This document shows, piece after piece, positions 53,705 to 62,055 of a DNA stretch of 64,000 nt. Origin of the DNA: Eubacteriales bacterium (GTDB lineage: Bacteria; Bacillota; Clostridia; Lachnospirales; Lachnospiraceae). The notes beneath the pieces were generated by a model. The model saw only the letters and a list, made by a program, of their open reading frames with translations, ran no database searches and had not been told where the DNA came from. The translations under genes and the position numbers were made by a program. Location: the NCBI GenBank assembly GCA_030533405.1, contig JAUNJF010000008.1:1-64000 (forward strand), written 5' to 3'. Within the stretch, counting starts at the first letter, position 1. Every line of letters starts with the position of its first letter.

Positions 53705-55381
53705 ATGAAACAGTTAACAGGTTCAGAAATCGTGATTGAATGCTTGAAAGAGCAGGGCGTTGATACGGTATTTGGTTATCCAGGTGGTACCATTTTGAAT
53801 ATATATGACGCACTTTACAAGCATCAAGACGAGATTACACATGTATTGACATCTCATGAGCAGGGTGCATCCCATGCTGCAGATGGTTATGCGAGAGCAA
53901 CAGGAAAAGTTGGTGTGTGTATGGCAACATCAGGTCCAGGTGCAACCAATTTAGTTACAGGTATTGCAACAGCATATATGGATTCGATTCCAATGGTAGC
54001 AATCACAGCAAACGTGGGTGTCTCTTTACTTGGTAAGGATTCGTTCCAGGAGATCGATATCGCAGGTGTAGTTATGCCAATCACAAAACATAGCTTTATT
54101 GTAAAAGACGTAGAAGAGTTAGCAGATACAATTCGTAGAGCGTTTACAATTGCAAAAAGTGGCAGACCAGGTCCTGTATTAGTAGATATTACAAAAGATG
54201 TTACAGCAAATGAAGCAGAGTATGAATATAAGGCTCCAGAAGAGATTTTGCCTGTAACAAAGACCATTAAGGAATCTGATTTGAAACAGGTTGCCAAGAT
54301 GATCAAGAAAGCAAAGAAGCCATTTATCATGGTAGGTGGTGGTGTAGTAGCTGCAAATGCTTCAGAGGAATTTAGAACATTTGCAAAGCTTGTAGATGCA
54401 CCAGTTTGTGACACATTAATGGGTAAGGGTGTTATGGACGGTAATGATCCACACTATACCGGTATGGTAGGTATGCACGGAACAAAGACATCGAACTTCG
54501 GTGTGACAGCATCTGATTTATTAATCGTTGTTGGTGGACGTTTCTCAGACCGTGTAATTGGTAATGCAAAGAAATTTGCAAATGATGCAAAGATTATCCA
54601 TATTGATATTGATGCAGCAGAAATCAACAAGAATATTGTAGTTGATGCAAGTATCGTTGGTGATGCCAAAGAAGTATTAAAGCAATTAAATACTATGATT
54701 GAGCAAAAGGATAATGCAGAATGGTTGGCAGAGATTGAGGAGATGAACAAGAAGTATCCATCTTCTTATGCAACAGATATTTTGACAGGTCCAACAGCAA
54801 TCAATAAGATTTATGAGTTGACCAATGGTGATGCGATTATTACGACAGATGTAGGACAGCATCAGATGTGGGCAGCACAGATGTATAAGTACAAAGAGCC
54901 ACGTCAGTTATTGACATCAGGTGGTTTAGGAACGATGGGATATGGTCTTGGTGCTTGTATCGGTGCAAAGGTTGGTAGAAAGGACAAAGTTGTAATCAAT
55001 ATTGCAGGTGACGGATGTTTCCGTATGAATATGAATGAGATTGCAACAGCTGTTCGTTATAATATTCCAATTATTCAGGTTGTAATTAACAACCATGTAT
55101 TAGGTATGGTTCGTCAGTGGCAGACATTGTTCTATGATAAGCGTTATTCTAATACAATTTTAAATGATTCCGTTGATTTTGTTAAAATTTCAGAAGGAAT
55201 GGGTGCTTTGGCATTTAGAGCAACTACAATTGCTGAGTTTGAAGATGCATTTAAGAAGGCATTAGAAGCAGGAAGACCTTGTGTCATTGAGGCACAGATT
55301 GCAGAGGATGATAAGGTATGGCCAATGGTAGCAGCAGGTCAGCCAATTTCAACATGCTTCTCACAGGAAGATCTTGATTAA
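53705..55381 (+). CDS. ilvB: Acetolactate synthase, large subunit
   Basis: A thiamine-diphosphate enzyme that condenses pyruvate with pyruvate or 2-ketobutyrate. It has 558 residues. The FGYPGGTILNIYDALY segment and the catalytic Glu in LTSHEQGASHAADGYARATG are N-terminal. The ThDP/Mg motif is NIAGDGCFRMNMNEI, closing with VVINNHVLGMVRQWQ. The anabolic AHAS form is favoured by its place in the BCAA cluster. No ilvN regulatory subunit is next to it; serC begins 29 bases downstream. A feedback-insensitive single-subunit enzyme, or an ilvN elsewhere, are both possible. Confidence 0.94.
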   Translation: MKQLTGSEIVIECLKEQGVDTVFGYPGGTILNIYDALYKHQDEITHVLTSHEQGASHAADGYARATGKVGVCMATSGPGATNLVTGIATAYMDSIPMVAITANVGVSLLGKDSFQEIDIAGVVMPITKHSFIVKDVEELADTIRRAFTIAKSGRPGPVLVDITKDVTANEAEYEYKAPEEILPVTKTIKESDLKQVAKMIKKAKKPFIMVGGGVVAANASEEFRTFAKLVDAPVCDTLMGKGVMDGNDPHYTGMVGMHGTKTSNFGVTASDLLIVVGGRFSDRVIGNAKKFANDAKIIHIDIDAAEINKNIVVDASIVGDAKEVLKQLNTMIEQKDNAEWLAEIEEMNKKYPSSYATDILTGPTAINKIYELTNGDAIITTDVGQHQMWAAQMYKYKEPRQLLTSGGLGTMGYGLGACIGAKVGRKDKVVINIAGDGCFRMNMNEIATAVRYNIPIIQVVINNHVLGMVRQWQTLFYDKRYSNTILNDSVDFVKISEGMGALAFRATTIAEFEDAFKKALEAGRPCVIEAQIAEDDKVWPMVAAGQPISTCFSQEDLD

Positions 55382-55410
55382 TAAATATAATTTTTAGGAG
55401 GATATATAAA

Positions 55411-56496
55411 ATGGCAAGAGTTTATAACTTTTCAGCAGGACCATCTATTTTACCAGAGGTCGTATTAAAGCAGGCAGCAGAGGAAATGCTTGATTACAAT
55501 GGAACAGGAATGAGTGTTATGGAGATGAGTCACCGTTCAAAAGCGTTTGAAGAGATTATTCAGACAGCTGAGCAGGATTTAAGAGACTTAATGAACATTC
55601 CAGATAACTACAAAGTATTATTCTTACAGGGTGGAGCTTCACAGCAGTTCGCTGCAGTTCCAATGAACTTAATGAAGAATGGTGTTGCTGATTATATCAT
55701 TACAGGTCAGTGGGCTAAGAAGGCTTATGAAGAAGCACAGAAGTACGGAAAAGCAAATGCGGTTGCTTCTTCAGCAGATAAGACATTTAGCTATATTCCT
55801 GATTGTAGTGATTTAGATATCGACGAGAATGCAGACTATGTATATATCTGTCATAACAATACTATTTACGGTACTACATTCAAAGAGTTACCTAATACAA
55901 AGGGTAAAATCTTAGTTGCTGATATGTCTTCAGATATTCTTTCACAGCCAGTTAATGTTGAAGATTATGGTATGATTTACTTTGGTGTACAGAAGAACGT
56001 TGGACCAGCTGGTGTTGTAGTTGCAATCATTCGTGAAGATTTAATTACAGATGATGTTTTAGAAGGAACTCCAACTATGCTTAAGTATAAGACTCAGGCA
56101 GATGCTGATTCTTTATATAACACACCTCCATGCTACGGTATTTATATCTGCGGTAAGGTATTTAAATGGGTTAAGGAGATGGGTGGTCTTGAAGCGATGA
56201 AAGTTCATAACGAGAAGAAGGCTGCAATTCTTTATGATTTCCTTGATTCATCTAACCTTTTCAAGGGTACTGTTGAGAAGAAGGATCGTTCTTTGATGAA
56301 TGTTCCATTTGTAACAGGTGATGCTGATTTAGATGCGAAGTTTGTTAAGGAAGCTACAGCTGCTGGATTCGTGAATTTAAAGGGTCACAGATCAGTAGGT
56401 GGTATGCGTGCTTCTATCTACAATGCAATGCCAATCGAGGGTGTTGAGAAGTTAGTTGCATTTATGAAGGAATTTGAGGCAAATAACGCAAAATAA
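55411..56496 (+). CDS. serC: Phosphoserine aminotransferase
   Basis: A PLP-dependent enzyme converting 3-phosphohydroxypyruvate and glutamate to phosphoserine. The 361 residues match SerC. Motifs: VYNFSAGPSILPEVVL at the N-terminus, LFLQGGASQQFAAVPMNL for phosphate binding, VADMSSDILSQPVNV before the Schiff-base lysine in YFGVQKNVGPAGVVV, and GHRSVGGMRASIYNAMP near the end. It is 29 bases from ilvB and 18 from serA, so serine synthesis is joined to the BCAA transcript. TTAGGAGG precedes the ATG. Confidence 0.96.
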   Translation: MARVYNFSAGPSILPEVVLKQAAEEMLDYNGTGMSVMEMSHRSKAFEEIIQTAEQDLRDLMNIPDNYKVLFLQGGASQQFAAVPMNLMKNGVADYIITGQWAKKAYEEAQKYGKANAVASSADKTFSYIPDCSDLDIDENADYVYICHNNTIYGTTFKELPNTKGKILVADMSSDILSQPVNVEDYGMIYFGVQKNVGPAGVVVAIIREDLITDDVLEGTPTMLKYKTQADADSLYNTPPCYGIYICGKVFKWVKEMGGLEAMKVHNEKKAAILYDFLDSSNLFKGTVEKKDRSLMNVPFVTGDADLDAKFVKEATAAGFVNLKGHRSVGGMRASIYNAMPIEGVEKLVAFMKEFEANNAK

Positions 56497-56514
56497 AAAA
56501 TAAGGAGATATAAA

Positions 56515-57675
56515 ATGGCTAAGATTAATTGTTTGAATCCAATTGCTGCATGTGGTTTGGATTTGTTTTCAGATAACTATGAAATCGTTGAAAATTTAAA
56601 TGATGCTGAGGCTTGTTTAGTTCGTTCTGCTTCTATGCATGATATCGATATGCCAGAGTCTTTGGTATCGATTGCAAGAGCAGGTGCAGGTGTAAATAAC
56701 ATTCCTCTTGATGCATGTGCTGAGAAGGGTATCGTAGTATTTAACACACCAGGTGCAAATGCAAATGGTGTTAAGGAGTTAGTTGTAGCTGGTTTGATGC
56801 TTGCATCTCGTGATTTGATGGGTGGATACAACTGGGTAAAAGAAAATGCAAGTGATGCTGATATTGCAAAGGCAGTAGAAAAGCAGAAGAAAAACTATGC
56901 TGGTAATGAGATTCAGGGCAAGAAGTTAGGTGTTATTGGTCTTGGTGCAATTGGTGCTAAGGTTGCTAACATTGCATTCCGTCTTGGTATGGAAGTATAT
57001 GGTTATGATCCATATGTTTCAATTGATGCTGCTTGGTCTTTATCAAGACATATTAAGCACATTAAGAATGTTGAAGACATTTATAAAGAGTGTGATTACA
57101 TTACAGTTCATGTTCCTGCTTTAGATAGCACAAAGGGAATGCTTAATAAAGATGCTTTCGCTATGATGAAAGATGGTGTTAAGATTCTTAACTTTGCGCG
57201 TGATATTCTTGTAAATGATGAGGATATGAAGGAAGCACTTGCAAGTGGTAAGGTTGCTAAGTATGTAACTGATTTCCCTAATCCAGCAATTGCAGGTGTA
57301 GATAATGTTATTACATTACCTCACTTAGGTGCTTCAACAGAGGAATCAGAAGATAACTGTGCAATCATGGCAGTTAAGCAGACAGTTGATTTCATCGAGA
57401 ATGGTAATATTAAGAACTCTGTAAACTATCCAGCATGTGATGCAGGTGTATGTTCTACAGCAGCCAGAGTATGTATCTGCCATAAGAATATTCCAGATAT
57501 GTTAACTCGTTTTACTGGTGTATTCTCTAAGGAGAAAATCAACATTTCTAACATGGTAAGTAAGTCACGTGGCGATTGGGCTTATACAATCTTAGATGTT
57601 GAGTCAGAAGTAAATGATGCAAGCAAGGCTGAACTTGCTGCTGTTGATGGCGTTGTAAGAGTACGTGTAATCTAA
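56515..57675 (+). CDS. serA: D-3-phosphoglycerate dehydrogenase
   Basis: Oxidises 3-phosphoglycerate, the entry step to serine. It has 386 residues. The Rossmann loop is LGVIGLGAIGAKVANIAF, the substrate segment is ARAGAGVNNIPLDACAEKGI, and the catalytic His lies in TLPHLGASTEESEDN. The C-terminal ~70 residues form an ACT domain (FTGVFSKEKINISNMVSKSR), the usual site for serine feedback. The gene ends the long leu-ilv-ser run and is followed by a strong terminator. Confidence 0.95.
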   Translation: MAKINCLNPIAACGLDLFSDNYEIVENLNDAEACLVRSASMHDIDMPESLVSIARAGAGVNNIPLDACAEKGIVVFNTPGANANGVKELVVAGLMLASRDLMGGYNWVKENASDADIAKAVEKQKKNYAGNEIQGKKLGVIGLGAIGAKVANIAFRLGMEVYGYDPYVSIDAAWSLSRHIKHIKNVEDIYKECDYITVHVPALDSTKGMLNKDAFAMMKDGVKILNFARDILVNDEDMKEALASGKVAKYVTDFPNPAIAGVDNVITLPHLGASTEESEDNCAIMAVKQTVDFIENGNIKNSVNYPACDAGVCSTAARVCICHKNIPDMLTRFTGVFSKEKINISNMVSKSRGDWAYTILDVESEVNDASKAELAAVDGVVRVRVI

Positions 57676-57702
57676 TTTACGAATTATAAAGATTTACATA
57701 AA

Positions 57703-57743
57703 TGAGAGGGGAATCTATATTATAGGTTCCCCCTCATTTTTGG
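57703..57743 (+). terminator. Terminator of the leu-ilv-ser cluster
   Basis: TGAGAGGGGAA (57703-57713) pairs with TTCCCCCTCA (57727-57736), followed by TTTTT. Confidence 0.85.
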
Positions 57744-57763
57744 GGGATAAAAAGGAGTCATAA

Positions 57764-58345
57764 ATGGATATTAAGATGAAATGTTTTTTGTGGATGGCTG
57801 GTTTTTGGATTGCAGCTATCGTATGTTCTGTTCAAATAAAAAAAATAGATGCAGATTATCGTGAAAGAGGAATTGCAGTACAAGCTACAATTTATGATAT
57901 CAAACCAGTGGTCAGACATAAGGAATATACATGTTACTATTTGAATGATGCAGGAAAGAGAGTGTATGCGAATTTGACATTAAATCGATCAGAAGGATAT
58001 GTAGGTCAGGTTGTTGAGGGTTATTATCTTCCGGAAACTCCCAATTATGTGTATTGTTTTGCTTCAAAGGGATTAAAATTTATAGTTTTAGGTGCGTTTT
58101 ATGGATTCGCAATCATTTTTACTTTTGCTTTTGTTACGAATATATTATCAGAACGAGAAGATAAATTAATAGAACAAAAATTAGAACAATATGCATCGAA
58201 TTATGATATTAAAGATCAACAGATTTGTAATGATGTTTCGGATTCTAATACATATCATGTAACAGATATATATGATAAAGATGTGTTAGAGACTGAAACG
58301 CAAACAAAACCAAAAAGCACAACAGGATTAAAGTTAAAGGAATAG
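57764..58345 (+). CDS. Two-helix membrane protein with C-terminal GLKL tag
   Basis: A 193-residue protein of unknown function. A first helix (FLWMAGFWIAAIVCSVQI) is followed by a ~75-residue beta-type region (ATIYDIKPVVRHKEYTCYYL), reminiscent of DUF3592. A second helix follows (FIVLGAFYGFAIIFTFAFV), then a ~65-residue charged tail. The tail ends in STTGLKLKE. Similar GLKL sequences occur in the proteins at 58354 and 62056, suggesting a common short motif on the cytoplasmic side. The next gene starts 8 bases later, so the two are co-transcribed. AAAAGGAG precedes the ATG. Confidence 0.75.
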   Translation: MDIKMKCFLWMAGFWIAAIVCSVQIKKIDADYRERGIAVQATIYDIKPVVRHKEYTCYYLNDAGKRVYANLTLNRSEGYVGQVVEGYYLPETPNYVYCFASKGLKFIVLGAFYGFAIIFTFAFVTNILSEREDKLIEQKLEQYASNYDIKDQQICNDVSDSNTYHVTDIYDKDVLETETQTKPKSTTGLKLKE

Positions 58346-58353
58346 GGATAAAA

Positions 58354-59178
58354 ATGAAAAGATTTATTTGGGTAGTATTTTGTGGATTTATGTTAGCAGG
58401 TTTTACATTTACTCAAGAAGGATTGAATGCAATCTCAGTTAGCAAAGAAGTACCGAATTCATATGAAAATGTTTTGAAAACAGGATTTATGAATCAAGGT
58501 GACATTGTAGAAGGTGATTTAAATAATAATTTTGGGGCATTTGAAGAGGAGTATCATACAACATACGGATTCAAAACTGGCGAATCTGATTATACTTATG
58601 TCGTTGAATTTAATAATAAATATATTGGTGTAAAAGCGACTACAAAAGATTTCATTCAGAAAATGGAAGAACAAGCCAATCAGACAATTGATTTTGTGAC
58701 AAAAAAATCAAGCGTTGCACCTGGAATCGTGCATTTTAAAGGACGTATTGTTTCTATGGGAAATGATGAAATTGAGCATGAACGCGCATATCTTGTCAGT
58801 ATGGGTTATTCGGAACAACAAGCAAAACAATTGATTTATCCGTTTATGATTGAATGTGCGGATTTTGCAGATGGAAAGAATTCGTTAGGAATCGGAATTG
58901 CATGTTTTGTGTTAGCCCTATTAATTGTAATTCCGACTGTAAAATCATTTATAGAAGGCACTTTGTTTAATGTTAGAAATAAAAAAATACCAATTAACGA
59001 TGGTGCTGTTACAAAAGAAGTATATGATACGGAGCAATTTTCTATGTCTGAGATGTCAGGTCCAAAATTAAATCCGTTTGATGAAGCACGTGATGAATAT
59101 TATGCAAATAATAAAGATGAGGATTCGAAAAATGATTCGGATTCTAATCATTCGAGTGGATTGAAACTTAGATTATAG
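58354..59178 (+). CDS. Signal-peptide membrane protein with C-terminal GLKL tag
   Basis: A 274-residue protein of unknown function. An N-terminal signal or anchor (FIWVVFCGFMLAGFTFT) leads to a ~160-residue predicted extracytoplasmic domain. A helix follows at ~residue 180 (GIGIACFVLALLIVIPTV), and then a ~75-residue hydrophilic tail rich in Asp, Asn and Ser that ends in SSGLKLRL. The tail end resembles STTGLKLKE of the preceding gene, although the rest of the two proteins is unrelated. It is probably translated together with the preceding gene (8-base gap). Confidence 0.75.
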   Translation: MKRFIWVVFCGFMLAGFTFTQEGLNAISVSKEVPNSYENVLKTGFMNQGDIVEGDLNNNFGAFEEEYHTTYGFKTGESDYTYVVEFNNKYIGVKATTKDFIQKMEEQANQTIDFVTKKSSVAPGIVHFKGRIVSMGNDEIEHERAYLVSMGYSEQQAKQLIYPFMIECADFADGKNSLGIGIACFVLALLIVIPTVKSFIEGTLFNVRNKKIPINDGAVTKEVYDTEQFSMSEMSGPKLNPFDEARDEYYANNKDEDSKNDSDSNHSSGLKLRL

Positions 59179-59264
59179 AATATCTTTTCATAGAATTTTA
59201 ATAATCAGCATAAATTTTTCAAAAAAAATATATAGAATTTTCAAAATTGTACATAATCTATTCA

Positions 59265-59293
59265 TTGAATTTAAAACTTTAAATTTTTATAAT
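59265..59293 (+). promoter_or_regulatory. Sigma-A promoter before the Rpn-family gene
   Basis: TTGAAT (59265-59270), a 17-base spacer, then TATAAT (59288-59293), 41 bases before the ATG. The self-complementary GATGCGCATC lies just downstream, around the predicted +1. Confidence 0.7.
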
Positions 59294-59333
59294 AGATACA
59301 TCCGATGCGCATCAGAAAATCGGAGGTATACGA

Positions 59334-60302
59334 ATGGAAGAACAAAAGAATAAAATAGATGAAAAAGAAACAGATGAAGAGATTGTTTATCAGATATTTG
59401 ACAAGGTTTTCAAAAAGGTAATCACGTTATCGGCAAAGGCGGTTGTGAATCTGATTAATGGCTTGTTTGGAACAGAGTATCCACTGGATAGCAAAATAAG
59501 CTATAACTGGACTGAGTTTGAAGATGATCGGTTGCGACGCATTTTGGCAGATACAATTTTAACGATTAACGGAACACACAGTTATCACATGGAGGCACAG
59601 ATGGAGAAAGATAATGCGATTGTCTTTCGGGTGTTTGACTATGGATTTCAGCATGCAAATCGAATGCGAGTGATGGATGCTGAAGCTGGAACGTATGTGC
59701 TTAGATTTCCACAGCCTGTAGTTATATATTTGTATTATGAAGGCATTGTACCTGACATTTACACATTGACATTGGAACAAAATAATGGGGAGATTATGTG
59801 TGAATATAAAGTCCCTGTTGTTAAAGTACAGGATATTTCTGCTGAAGAGTTAAGTGAACGAAAGATGATTGTTCTGCTACCATTTCATATATTGAAACTT
59901 CGTCAGTTGATTAAGAAAAAAACAATCGGGGAAGCATTGCCAGAATTGAAAAGAGTCATCAATGATGATATAATAGGAAATATCAATCGTAATGTAGAAC
60001 TAGGAAATATCGAATTGGAAGATGCTGTCAAGCTAAAGAAATATTTGATTGCATTACGCCAGTATCTGAGTAGATATCATAAGGAATTGGAGGCGATGAA
60101 GGACATGACAGATGAATCATTTATGACAGATGTGGATATTTTGTGTGAGAAGTGGCATAAGAGATTGGATGATAAGGATAAAGAATGTCAGCAGAAGTTA
60201 GACGAGAAGGAATGTCAATATCAGCAGGAGTTAGATGAGAAACAAAATATAATTGAAAAACTACAACAAGAAATTGAACAATTAAAATTGCAAAAAGCAT
60301 AA
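59334..60302 (+). CDS. Rpn/PD-(D/E)XK nuclease-family (putative transposase-like) protein
   Basis: A 322-residue member of the Rpn/YhgA-like family. YQIFDKVFKKVITLSAKAVV at the start and LADTILTINGTHSYHMEAQM supply the Asp and the Glu-x-Gln of the PD-(D/E)XK-type core. A helical domain follows. The last ~60 residues are a coiled coil made of near repeats (KECQQKLDEKECQYQQELDE). In E. coli such proteins are nucleases that promote RecA-independent recombination. In Clostridia they form large, variable gene sets, often near mobile DNA. It has its own promoter and terminator, so it is a self-contained cassette. Confidence 0.85.
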   Translation: MEEQKNKIDEKETDEEIVYQIFDKVFKKVITLSAKAVVNLINGLFGTEYPLDSKISYNWTEFEDDRLRRILADTILTINGTHSYHMEAQMEKDNAIVFRVFDYGFQHANRMRVMDAEAGTYVLRFPQPVVIYLYYEGIVPDIYTLTLEQNNGEIMCEYKVPVVKVQDISAEELSERKMIVLLPFHILKLRQLIKKKTIGEALPELKRVINDDIIGNINRNVELGNIELEDAVKLKKYLIALRQYLSRYHKELEAMKDMTDESFMTDVDILCEKWHKRLDDKDKECQQKLDEKECQYQQELDEKQNIIEKLQQEIEQLKLQKA

Positions 60303-60307
60303 GAATC

Positions 60308-60347
60308 AGTACTCTCTACAAGATTATATCTTGTGGAGAGTTTTTTT
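60308..60347 (+). terminator. Terminator, copy 1 of a duplicated element
   Basis: ACTCTCTACAAGAT pairs with ATCTTGTGGAGAGT and is followed by TTTTTTT. The first 39 bases are identical to 61835-61873. Confidence 0.9.
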
Positions 60348-60489
60348 GGTAATTCTTATAGGTCTTGTCCACAAGGACCAAGACAAAATCCGAACATATG
60401 CCGCTTTGCGGCTAGTGTGCAAAATAAGCATGAATGTTATCTGACATTGAAAATTAGGGGCACAAGTGCACAAATTTATCAAAATTGAA

Positions 60490-60518
60490 TTGAAAATTAT
60501 TTCTTGATAAAGTATAAT
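60490..60518 (+). promoter_or_regulatory. Sigma-A promoter of the ATPase gene
   Basis: TTGAAA (60490-60495), a 17-base spacer, then TATAAT (60513-60518). AGGGGCACAA lies upstream at about 60457 and GAGGGGCACAATA around +12, a short direct repeat flanking the promoter that could be an operator. Confidence 0.7.
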
Positions 60519-60567
60519 ATTGAAAAAGAGGGGCACAATATCCCTAAATTATCAATGTGGAGGCATT

Positions 60568-61821
60568 ATGGAAATAAAGAGAGACATATACCTACAGAAG
60601 TTAATAAACCGTATGCATAACGGGATGATAAAGGTTATTACAGGAATTAGACGTTCTGGGAAATCATATCTTTTGCTTACGATTTTTAGAAATTACCTTA
60701 GGAAACAGGGTGTTGCGGATGACCATATTATCGCAATCGAGTTAGATATGTTTGAAAATGAAAAATATAGGGATCCACACACGCTCCTTGAGTATACCAA
60801 GAGCAAAATGACAGATGATGGGGAGTATTACATTTTCCTAGATGAAGTACAGTTATTGCCAGCCTTTGAGTCAGTGTTGAATTCATTTCTTCATATGCGT
60901 AATGTGGATGTTTATGTAACTGGTAGTAATTCAAAATTCCTGTCAAAAGATGTCATTACAGAATTTAGAGGGCGTGGTGATGAGGTTCATGTTTATCCTG
61001 TTAGTTTTAGAGAATACATGGAAGTGTTTGATGGAGATAAATATGAAGGTTGGAGTTCCTATGTTAGTTTTGGCGGGTTGCCATTAACTATTACGATGGC
61101 TACCGATGAGCAGAGAATGGAGTATCTTACTAGGCTATTTGAAGAGACCTATATAAAGGATATTATTGAGCGAAACCACATTGAAAAGGTTCAGGAAATA
61201 AATGATTTAATAAATATTTTGGCATCCGGAATTGGTTCTCTTACGAATGCATCAAAAATTGAAGCAACATTTAAAAGTGTTATTCAATCGGATATCAGCC
61301 TGAATACGATAAGGACATATATTGATTATTTAAAGGATGCATTTATAGTAAACGAAGTAAACAGATACGATGTAAAAGGTAGAAAATACATTGGAACTCC
61401 GCTCAAATATTATTTTGAAGATGTGGGACTGCGAAATGCCAGACTGGGATTTCGTCAAGTAGAAGAAACGCATCTGATGGAAAATATCATTTATAATGAA
61501 CTTCGTATAAGAGGTTACCAGGTTGATGTTGGTGTGGTTAATAAGCGAACTAGAACAGAAAAAGGTGTGCAGGAAAAGAAACAGTTAGAGATTGATTTTA
61601 TTGCCAATATGGCTAGTAAGAGATATTATATTCAATCTGCTTTTAGCTTGCCAGATGCTGAGAAGAGAGCACAAGAAAAAGCTTCTCTCATAAATGTAAA
61701 TGATTCATTTAAGAAGATTATAATTGTAAAGGATGTTGTAAAACCATTACATGATAATGATGGAATCCTTACGATGAGCATATATGACTTCCTTCTAAAT
61801 GAACATAGTTTAGAACTATAA
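60568..61821 (+). CDS. AAA-family ATPase with DUF4143-type C-terminus
   Basis: A 417-residue protein of the AAA_14/DUF4143 type. I start it at the ATG at 60568 after GTGGAGG; a longer frame from 60520 lacks a site. Walker A is ITGIRRSGKSYLLLTIF, Walker B is YYIFLDEVQLLP, and a sensor-like segment is VYVTGSNSKFLSKDVITEFRGRG (VYVTGSNSKF). The C-terminal region contains TYIDYLKDAFIVNEVNRYD and a PD-(D/E)XK-like strand (LEIDFIANM, YYIQSAFSLPD). The family is very common in anaerobes and its role is unknown. The gene is framed by two identical terminators. Confidence 0.88.
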   Translation: MEIKRDIYLQKLINRMHNGMIKVITGIRRSGKSYLLLTIFRNYLRKQGVADDHIIAIELDMFENEKYRDPHTLLEYTKSKMTDDGEYYIFLDEVQLLPAFESVLNSFLHMRNVDVYVTGSNSKFLSKDVITEFRGRGDEVHVYPVSFREYMEVFDGDKYEGWSSYVSFGGLPLTITMATDEQRMEYLTRLFEETYIKDIIERNHIEKVQEINDLINILASGIGSLTNASKIEATFKSVIQSDISLNTIRTYIDYLKDAFIVNEVNRYDVKGRKYIGTPLKYYFEDVGLRNARLGFRQVEETHLMENIIYNELRIRGYQVDVGVVNKRTRTEKGVQEKKQLEIDFIANMASKRYYIQSAFSLPDAEKRAQEKASLINVNDSFKKIIIVKDVVKPLHDNDGILTMSIYDFLLNEHSLEL

Positions 61822-61834
61822 CTAGGGACATGGA

Positions 61835-61873
61835 AGTACTCTCTACAAGATTATATCTTGTGGAGAGTTTTTT
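61835..61873 (+). terminator. Terminator, copy 2 of a duplicated element
   Basis: Identical over 39 bases to 60308-60346, placed after the ATPase gene with its T tract intact. The two copies are 1527 bases apart. Confidence 0.9.
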
Positions 61874-61886
61874 GCGCAGAAGTTTC

Positions 61887-61914
61887 TTGCAAAATGTCAC
61901 AAAATAGATATAAT
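61887..61914 (+). promoter_or_regulatory. Sigma-A promoter of the structured leader and the GLKL membrane gene
   Basis: TTGCAA (61887-61892), a 16-base spacer, then TATAAT (61909-61914). Predicted transcription starts near 61921, giving a leader of about 135 bases. Confidence 0.65.
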
Positions 61915-61936
61915 AATTTAGGGATTTTGTTTAGGA

Positions 61937-62028
61937 GGAACGCTTATGAAACGGAGTTTCATAACTAGGATGTGTTCCGATGACATGTGGTAAGGGGGCG
62001 CCCACGAAGTGGGAGGATGCCTTATCAC
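61937..62028 (+). promoter_or_regulatory. Structured leader with a 15-codon upstream ORF
   Basis: A strong Shine-Dalgarno (TTAGGAGGAA) precedes an ATG at 61946 and a 15-codon frame, MKRSFITRMCSDDMW, ending at 61993. The start codon lies in a hairpin (ATGAAAC-GGA-GTTTCAT, 61946-61962). The site itself can pair through GGAAC (61937-61941) with GTTCC (61974-61978). A second two-part stem covers the end of the frame: GTGGTAAGG (61987-61995) with CCTTATCAC (62020-62028), enclosing CCCAC-GAA-GTGGG (62001-62013). It resembles a translation-sensing leader, but matches no riboswitch I know. Confidence 0.5.
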
Positions 62029-62055
62029 GTACATATTAAGAGGAGAAACGAAAAA

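Noticed and set aside
53887-54414. 175-codon minus-strand frame inside ilvB
   Set aside because: It is antisense to conserved ilvB sequence and of low-complexity composition.
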